Notes under the pieces: model-generated
Told to the model about the DNA's origin: nothing
Databases searched by the model: none
The model's input: the letters and a program-made list of their open reading frames with translations, nothing else
Source: Xenorhabdus kozodoii
GTDB lineage: Bacteria; Pseudomonadota; Gammaproteobacteria; Enterobacterales; Enterobacteriaceae
DNA: 60,456 nt
Reading direction: 5' to 3'
NCBI RefSeq assembly: GCF_002632875.1
Contig: NZ_NJCX01000004.1
Span: forward strand, 1-60,456
Part shown: positions 55,611 through 60,456 of the stretch, piece after piece
How positions within the stretch are numbered: the stretch's first letter is position 1
How the letters are laid out: the number at the start of each line of letters is the position of its first letter
Made by a program: the position numbers and the translations under genes

Positions 55611-57205
55611 GGCAAATCATGACTCCCTTGAATTTCATGGAATTGGCGAATGGGGTTAAATCGAATTTTGGCGTTGACGGGGATCTGGCCAGCCAGATCA
55701 AGATGATAATCGGCGATGGAGGCAATGACTGGATATCCTCCTGTCAACGGATGATCCGCCAAAAAGAGTACAGGCTGACCATTAGCCGGAATTTGTATCG
55801 CCCCGGCACAGGTTCCTTCGCTGGGCAATTCTTGTCGCTTGATCCTTGATAGTGAACACTCACCATTTAGTCTCAAACCGATTCGATTGGATTGGGGGGT
55901 TACCTGCCAAATTTGTTTGCTCAATAAGTCGATAGATTCTGGCGTAAACCAATCTGTACGAGGGCCAAAGAGGATATCTAATATCACGATTTCATCTTTA
56001 TCTGGCATATCAAAAGCGGGGGTTTCACAGACAGATATTGCGGCACAGCGAGATGTTTCACCGACCGCTAATTTGTCATTGATTTTTAATGGAGCAGGTC
56101 CAATATTGGACAACGTATCAAATGAATGGCTGGATAAGATGGCTGGGATCGTAAAACCTCCGCGCACCGATAAATAGCTACGCATGCCAGCGACCGGAAC
56201 CCCCAACGAAATTTCATCACCCTCGTTGAGATCAATCGGTTGGTAAGTATTTACACTGAATATTTCACCCGATGGTGTTTTTATCTCTATTGGACATGAC
56301 GCCCCGGTAATTGCAATCAGCATCTGCCCATGTGCCATCGCCTTAAATCCGCCCTGAACGATTTCCAGACCAGCCTGATCAGAGGGATTACCAACAATAC
56401 GGTTTGCACTGCGCAGAGCGCTTTTATCCATTGCACCCGATCCTGAGATCCCCCATTTTGCCTGACCAACACGCCCCAGATCCTGAAATAAGGTTTGTAA
56501 TCCCACCGACAAAATTTCCAAATGACTGGATGCCACTAAAGCCGGTGCCATGTCCTTGTCTGGCGTTTCGGGCAAACTGATTGTGGCAGGGTGACGCCCG
56601 GCATCTCGAAAGTTAACCCGATAACCCGGTTGCAATAAGGCCGGAGATGGGCGGGAAAGATCCCACATACGTTCGGCCGTCATGCCGATAAGCTGCCATC
56701 CCCCTGGGCTTGCCTGCGGATAAATGCTACTGAATTCTCCCGCCAAGGCAACGGCTCCCGCTGGAATGCGCGTTCTGGGGCTTGTTCGGCGAGGTATATT
56801 CCATTGTGAGGTGTTCGATACCATATAGGCAAACCCTGGGGCAAATCCGGTAAAGGCCACGGTATACTCATTTTCGGTATGTTGCCTAATCACTTTCTGG
56901 ACTGTGCACCCCAATATTTCCGCAACCAACGCGAGATCATCGCCGTTGTAATGCACAGGAATGACGACTCTTTTTCCCATTGCATGGCTGCGCTCTTGTA
57001 AATCTCGGCGACCGATTTCTGTCGCCAATTGTTGGATTGATACTTTTGTCGGCCGAAAACGAACCATTAGCGTTCTCGCTGCCGGAATAATTTCTTCAAT
57101 CCCCAAAATAGGTGCCATGTTCAGTGAATCAAGCAGAGCCAATGTTTCTGCCAAGCCACTCAATTCAACCATGATGGTATTGCAATTAACAGGTAAAAAA
57201 CGCAA
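55607..57205 (-). CDS. pxpBC: PxpB-PxpC (KipI-KipA) fusion, 5-oxoprolinase/urea-carboxylase-like
   Basis: 532 residues. Residues 1-215 are PxpB/KipI-like ([40 protein letters not shown]). Residues about 225-532 are PxpC/KipA-like ([40 protein letters not shown]). In E. coli these are two genes. The start is TTG at 57205, with AGGGAG six bases upstream; the N-terminal strand it adds ([13 protein letters not shown]) is needed for the KipI fold, while the first in-frame ATG would cut it away. It lies between pxpA and the biotin-carboxylase gene in one operon. Activity: ATP-dependent opening of 5-oxoproline with PxpA, or a carboxylation on a related lactam/amide together with the biotin subunit. 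Confidence 0.88.
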   Translation of the reverse strand: MRFLPVNCNTIMVELSGLAETLALLDSLNMAPILGIEEIIPAARTLMVRFRPTKVSIQQLATEIGRRDLQERSHAMGKRVVIPVHYNGDDLALVAEILGCTVQKVIRQHTENEYTVAFTGFAPGFAYMVSNTSQWNIPRRTSPRTRIPAGAVALAGEFSSIYPQASPGGWQLIGMTAERMWDLSRPSPALLQPGYRVNFRDAGRHPATISLPETPDKDMAPALVASSHLEILSVGLQTLFQDLGRVGQAKWGISGSGAMDKSALRSANRIVGNPSDQAGLEIVQGGFKAMAHGQMLIAITGASCPIEIKTPSGEIFSVNTYQPIDLNEGDEISLGVPVAGMRSYLSVRGGFTIPAILSSHSFDTLSNIGPAPLKINDKLAVGETSRCAAISVCETPAFDMPDKDEIVILDILFGPRTDWFTPESIDLLSKQIWQVTPQSNRIGLRLNGECSLSRIKRQELPSEGTCAGAIQIPANGQPVLFLADHPLTGGYPVIASIADYHLDLAGQIPVNAKIRFNPIRQFHEIQGSHDLP

Positions 57206-57241
57206 GGCTATCTCCCTAAATGATGAACCCTATCAATGCGA

Positions 57242-58006
57242 TCAATACATAAATGACCGAATGGTCATTCCCGCTTGCTGCAAAACGGTTTTCACCTGTT
57301 TTGCCATCGCTACCGCACCTGGGCTGTCACCATGCACGCAAATTGAATCCGCCTGAATTGGGGTAAATTTGCCATCAATTGACTCAATGCCCCCTTCTGT
57401 CACCAATTGCAACATGCGCTGGGCAACGAGTTCGGCATCATGCAAAACAGAACCAGTTTCACGGCGGGAAACTAATTCCCCTTGTGAGGTATAGGCTCGA
57501 TCGGCAAACGCTTCTGCGATGGTTTTCAACCCCTTTTCTTGAGCCAGCCTGAGAATGTTTGATCCCGCCAAACCCACCAACACAAGATTGGGATCTATCG
57601 CCAGAATGCCTTCAATAACAGCAACAGCCTGATATTCGTCATTGGCAATGGTGTTATAAAGCGCGCCATGAGGTTTCACATAACTCACTTTAGTCCCTGC
57701 TGTTACGGCCAATCCTTGCAAGGCGCCAATCTGGTAAATAACATCCGCGGTAAGTTCATGACTGGCTATCTCCATTTTGCGTCGTCCAAAACCCACCAAA
57801 TCGGGATAAGAAACATGGGCGCCTATCGCGACATTATTTTTCCGGGCAGATTTTAATGTCCGCAAAATCCCTGCCGGATCGCCGGCATGAAAACCGCAGG
57901 CAACGTTAGCACTACTCACAATTCCCAATATTTCTTCATCGTTTCCCATGCGCCATTGACCAAAACTTTCACCCAGATCACTATTCAAGTCGATGGTTTT
58001 TATCAT
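57242..58006 (-). CDS. pxpA: 5-oxoprolinase subunit PxpA (LamB/YcsF family)
   Basis: 254 residues. Family signature [14 protein letters not shown] at the start, then [29 protein letters not shown] and VKPHGALYN. In E. coli and Bacillus PxpA works with PxpB and PxpC to hydrolyse 5-oxoproline to glutamate at the cost of ATP. It starts 10 bases after the transporter gene and ends 36 bases before pxpBC. Confidence 0.95.
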   Translation of the reverse strand: MIKTIDLNSDLGESFGQWRMGNDEEILGIVSSANVACGFHAGDPAGILRTLKSARKNNVAIGAHVSYPDLVGFGRRKMEIASHELTADVIYQIGALQGLAVTAGTKVSYVKPHGALYNTIANDEYQAVAVIEGILAIDPNLVLVGLAGSNILRLAQEKGLKTIAEAFADRAYTSQGELVSRRETGSVLHDAELVAQRMLQLVTEGGIESIDGKFTPIQADSICVHGDSPGAVAMAKQVKTVLQQAGMTIRSFMY

Positions 58007-58016
58007 GATGCCCCCG

Positions 58017-59267
58017 TTAAGCTGATTTCAAAAATTCAAAGATTGAACCGATAGACATGGCGCCCATGTACCATGTCAGCACACACGTTACCGCACCTGA
58101 CCACAGCAACCAGCGAGGGTAAACATACCCTGCCATCAAATCAGCGCGTTTCCAGCCAACATAAACAAAGATAGTCAAACCAAGAGGAAGAATAAGACCA
58201 TTGAAACCACCGGCGAACACCAATAACGCGGCTGGCGGGGTTCCCATGAATAGATAAACGGCTAGCGATGTGGCAATAAAGAGTAATGTCGCAATATTGC
58301 GCTGGCGCTCAGAAAATGACTTTCGGAAGACACTGCCAAAAGAAATAGAAGTATAGGCAGCCCCAATAATACTGGTCATTGCCGCAGCCCAGATGATTAA
58401 GCCAAAGATGCGTAATCCAAATTCACCAACAGCGAACTGAAATGCTTGTGAAGCAGGATTGGCCGTTTTGCTGGCAACATCAAGTGTCACGCCACTGGCA
58501 ACGACGCCCAAGATGGCGAGGAATAACAGGTATCGCATTAGGCCAACGATCAAGATCCCTTTGGTTGCAGCACTGGAAACAATTTGAATGTTTTCAATGC
58601 CAACCGCACCTTTATCCAGTAAACGATGGGCGCCTGCATAGCAAATGTAACCCCCCACAGTTCCACCAACAATAGTGGTTATCGTGGCAAAATTGATTTC
58701 ATCAGGCAACACTGTTTGTCGTAAGGCTTCTCCCACTGGCGGATTAGAGACTATTGCAACAAACAATGTCATTCCTATCATGATAAGTCCCAATATCACC
58801 ATCATACGATCGATGGTGACACCTGCTTTACGGGAAGTAAAAATGTAGATAGCCATCAACGCACTGAGTAATCCGCCCCATTTCGGATCTAACCCCATCA
58901 AGGCATTCAGACCTAATCCCGCTCCCGCAATATTACCGACGTTAAAGACTAATCCACCAAAAATCACCAGAATAGCTAATAAATAACCACTTCCTGGGAT
59001 CGCAACGTTGGCAATATCCGCGGATTGCATTCTGGTTAATGTGACAATGCGCCAGATATTTTGCTGTACCACAAAATCAATCACGATAGAGGCTAAAATG
59101 CCAAAAGCAAAAGCGGCTCCCATCGTCGCAGTAAAGGTAGCTGTCTGGGTGATAAACCCTGGTCCAATCGCAGATGTTGCCATCAAAAAAACCGCAGCAA
59201 TCAAAGACGAGCGCCGATTTGATACAAAATTGGTCGTATCTTGTTTCACAACTTCCTGCATAGCCAT
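58017..59267 (-). CDS. Nramp-superfamily transporter (YcsG-like), non-canonical metal site
   Basis: 416 residues with about 11 membrane segments. The start of TM1 (SAIGPGFIT) aligns with Nramp proteins, but the metal-binding DPGN of TM1 is missing (around FTATM), and the MPH motif of TM6 is replaced by GGY in [14 protein letters not shown]. So classical manganese/iron transport is unlikely. YcsG of Bacillus subtilis stands next to ycsF/kipIA in the same way. I infer import of the organic substrate of this operon, or of its counter-ion. First gene of the operon. Confidence 0.88.
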   Translation of the reverse strand: MAMQEVVKQDTTNFVSNRRSSLIAAVFLMATSAIGPGFITQTATFTATMGAAFAFGILASIVIDFVVQQNIWRIVTLTRMQSADIANVAIPGSGYLLAILVIFGGLVFNVGNIAGAGLGLNALMGLDPKWGGLLSALMAIYIFTSRKAGVTIDRMMVILGLIMIGMTLFVAIVSNPPVGEALRQTVLPDEINFATITTIVGGTVGGYICYAGAHRLLDKGAVGIENIQIVSSAATKGILIVGLMRYLLFLAILGVVASGVTLDVASKTANPASQAFQFAVGEFGLRIFGLIIWAAAMTSIIGAAYTSISFGSVFRKSFSERQRNIATLLFIATSLAVYLFMGTPPAALLVFAGGFNGLILPLGLTIFVYVGWKRADLMAGYVYPRWLLWSGAVTCVLTWYMGAMSIGSIFEFLKSA

Positions 59268-59629
59268 AGGCTATTTTCCCCTGCTTCGTTATTGTAGTTA
59301 TTGTTTTCTAAGCAATATCTGTACATTGTGGAGTCAAAGAAGAAAATTATTTGATTAAAATGAATATATTGTTGAACAATAAATAAGAGTTGCCGAGAAA
59401 ATAAGCAAATAGAATTGTGTTATCGATCCTGAAAATCCAATAGAGATCACTATATTAATATTTTTCGTTACATTTATCGCCAGAATGCACAATATAGGTG
59501 CAAGAGGCACAATGATATTGCCCTACATGGGTTCAAAGACCGTAACTTGCTGGTTATTGGGGAATATGTGAAGATTCGTTTTTATATTACGCTTTGAAGG
59601 TGTTTGTTATCAGCCATTAAATCTAACGG
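59268..59629. promoter_or_regulatory. Divergent promoter region of the Pxp operon and GntR gene
   Basis: About 360 AT-rich bases without a gene. It contains the palindrome at 59367-59381 and, at 59485-59511, a repeated GCACAAT string that may also bind a regulator. Confidence 0.5.
59367..59381. promoter_or_regulatory. Candidate operator for the divergent GntR regulator
   Basis: TATTGTTGAACAATA, a perfect 7+1+7 palindrome, 100 bases before the transporter gene. Size and form fit FadR/GntR dimer sites. Confidence 0.45.
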
Positions 59630-60301
59630 ATGACTATGAAAAAAAACCACTCTCCCCAGATTCTGAGTAAAAGAATCGCCGAAACGATAAGAAACAAACT
59701 GGTTGTTGGGGAGTTATTACCTGGACAACGACTATCAGAAGCGACACTGAGTGAACAACTTGAAATTTCACGAAATACATTACGTGAAGTGTTCCGCCTT
59801 CTTACACAAGAAGGATTGCTGAAACATGAACCTAATCGTGGCGTATTTGTTGCAACGCCCGATATTGCTTCCATTATTGATATCTATCGCGTTCGGCAGT
59901 TAATTGAATGTCAGGCTCTTGCTCAGGCTTACCCAATGCATCCCAGTATTACCAAAATGAAACAAGCTGTTGAAACCGCCCAACAATGCCGCAAGCAGCA
60001 AGATTGGATTGGTGCCGGAACGGCAAATATGCACTTTCATACCGCGATAGTGGAATTGACTGACAGTGAAAGATTGATCGCTTTCTACCACAATATTTCC
60101 GCAGAACTCCGTCTGGCTTTCGGCATTTTGAATGATCCTGAACTTTTATATGCACCTTATATCGACAAAAACGCACATATTTTGGAGCTGCTCAACTCAG
60201 GACAAAATGATCAAGCGGCTAAAAAAATGAAGGATTATTTGGAACTATCAGAAAGGGCGATATTGGCTGCTTATACACGTAAAAGTCACCCAATCTTATA
60301 A
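59630..60301 (+). CDS. GntR-family (FCD) transcriptional regulator
   Basis: 223 residues. Residues 8-75 are a winged helix (LSKRIAETIRNKLVVGELLPGQRLSEATLSEQLEISRNTLREVFRLLTQEGLL), residues about 85-215 an all-helical FCD effector domain (YRVRQLIECQALAQA, with HFHTAIVEL as the metal/ligand histidine region). Two starts, Met1 and Met3, are both possible. Divergent from the transporter-pxpA-pxpBC-biotin carboxylase operon, so it probably represses it until a pathway metabolite binds. Confidence 0.93.
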   Translation: MTMKKNHSPQILSKRIAETIRNKLVVGELLPGQRLSEATLSEQLEISRNTLREVFRLLTQEGLLKHEPNRGVFVATPDIASIIDIYRVRQLIECQALAQAYPMHPSITKMKQAVETAQQCRKQQDWIGAGTANMHFHTAIVELTDSERLIAFYHNISAELRLAFGILNDPELLYAPYIDKNAHILELLNSGQNDQAAKKMKDYLELSERAILAAYTRKSHPIL

Positions 60302-60318
60302 AAAATTCCAACGCAAAA

Positions 60319-60342
60319 AAGCCATCCGGTTAGGGATGGCTT
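60319..60342 (-). terminator. rRNA operon terminator
   Basis: AAGCCATCC / GGATGGCTT with a 6-base loop; on the minus strand it is followed by TTTTTT. It ends the transcript carrying the 5S gene, and may also stop the GntR gene from the other side. Confidence 0.85.
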
Positions 60343-60356
60343 CTCTGTCTGAAGTG

Positions 60357-60456
60357 ATGTCTGGCAGTGCCCTACTCTCGCATGGGGAGGCCCCACACTA
60401 CCATCGGCGCGACGGCGTTTCACTGCTGAGTTCGGCATGGATTCAGGTGGTCCCAC
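60357..60456 (-). rRNA. rrf: 5S ribosomal RNA, partial (3' 100 bases)
   Basis: On the minus strand it reads GGTGGGACCACCTGAATCC in place of the E. coli GGTCCCACCTGACCC area, then CATGCCGAACTCAGCAGTG, CGCCGATGGTAGTGTGGGG and a 3' end GCCAGACAT. The 5' 20 or so bases lie beyond the window. It shows that an rRNA operon, read leftward, ends here. Confidence 0.95.

Noticed and set aside
18912-60456. Transposase, integrase or tRNA-linked island boundaries
   Set aside because: No transposase, integrase or tRNA gene could be recognised anywhere in the window.

Overview
The window reads as a chromosomal segment of an entomopathogenic Enterobacterales bacterium, most likely Xenorhabdus (or close kin such as Photorhabdus). 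Two things point there. Blocks rpoH-ftsX-ftsE-ftsY / rsmD-yhhL-yhhN-zntA-tusA-yhhQ, glpABC / glpTQ and epmA / frdABCD follow the E. coli gene order. Between them sit a five-module NRPS with the exact architecture of GameXPeptide synthetase (GxpS), a second reductase-ended NRPS, and many short TATA-ended palindromic repeats.

Layout. (1) 1-19.2 kb: a small DUF7079-like gene, the 5213-residue gxpS (minus strand), then a gene-poor AT-rich stretch with a decayed condensation-domain remnant, several MITE-like repeats and an orphan XRE regulator. (2) 19.6-31.3 kb: glycerate kinase and the conserved rpoH-to-yhhQ block, with an FtsY whose acidic N-terminus is expanded by thirteen 17-residue repeats, a ZntR-type zntA promoter and a probable preQ1 riboswitch before yhhQ. 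(3) 31.4-46.2 kb: glycerol and glycerol-3-phosphate metabolism: a zinc alcohol dehydrogenase, gldA, glpABC, glpT and glpQ. A two-gene cassette, an adenylation-carrier-reductase NRPS plus an MbtH-like protein, is wedged between the normally adjacent glpA and glpT promoters. (4) 46.2-51.6 kb: epmA, an orphan 105-residue protein and frdABCD. (5) 51.6-60.3 kb: a TonB-dependent receptor behind a Fur-like box, then a four-gene operon (Nramp-related transporter, PxpA, PxpB-PxpC fusion, biotin carboxylase-BCCP fusion) with a divergent GntR/FCD regulator. The window ends inside a 5S rRNA gene read leftward.

How the genes work together. GxpS specificity codes and C-domain types predict a cyclic pentapeptide with Val-Leu-Phe-Leu-Leu in D-L-D-D-L configuration, i.e. 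GameXPeptide A type. The glp genes import G3P (GlpT), release it from glycerophosphodiesters (GlpQ) and oxidise it anaerobically (GlpABC), with electrons able to pass to the fumarate reductase encoded 10 kb away. The operon at 53.8-59.3 kb looks like a split urea-carboxylase-like enzyme: the biotin carboxylase and BCCP are one protein and the KipI/KipA-type carboxyltransferase-like part is another, next to a PxpA lactamase-type subunit. Its transporter is Nramp-like but lacks the metal-binding motifs.

The least-explained items are the A-T-R/MbtH cassette inside the glp locus, the biotin-dependent PxpABC operon with its non-canonical Nramp-fold carrier, and the orphan 105-residue protein between epmA and frdA. 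All calls come from reading the sequence and remembered family knowledge; no database search was run.
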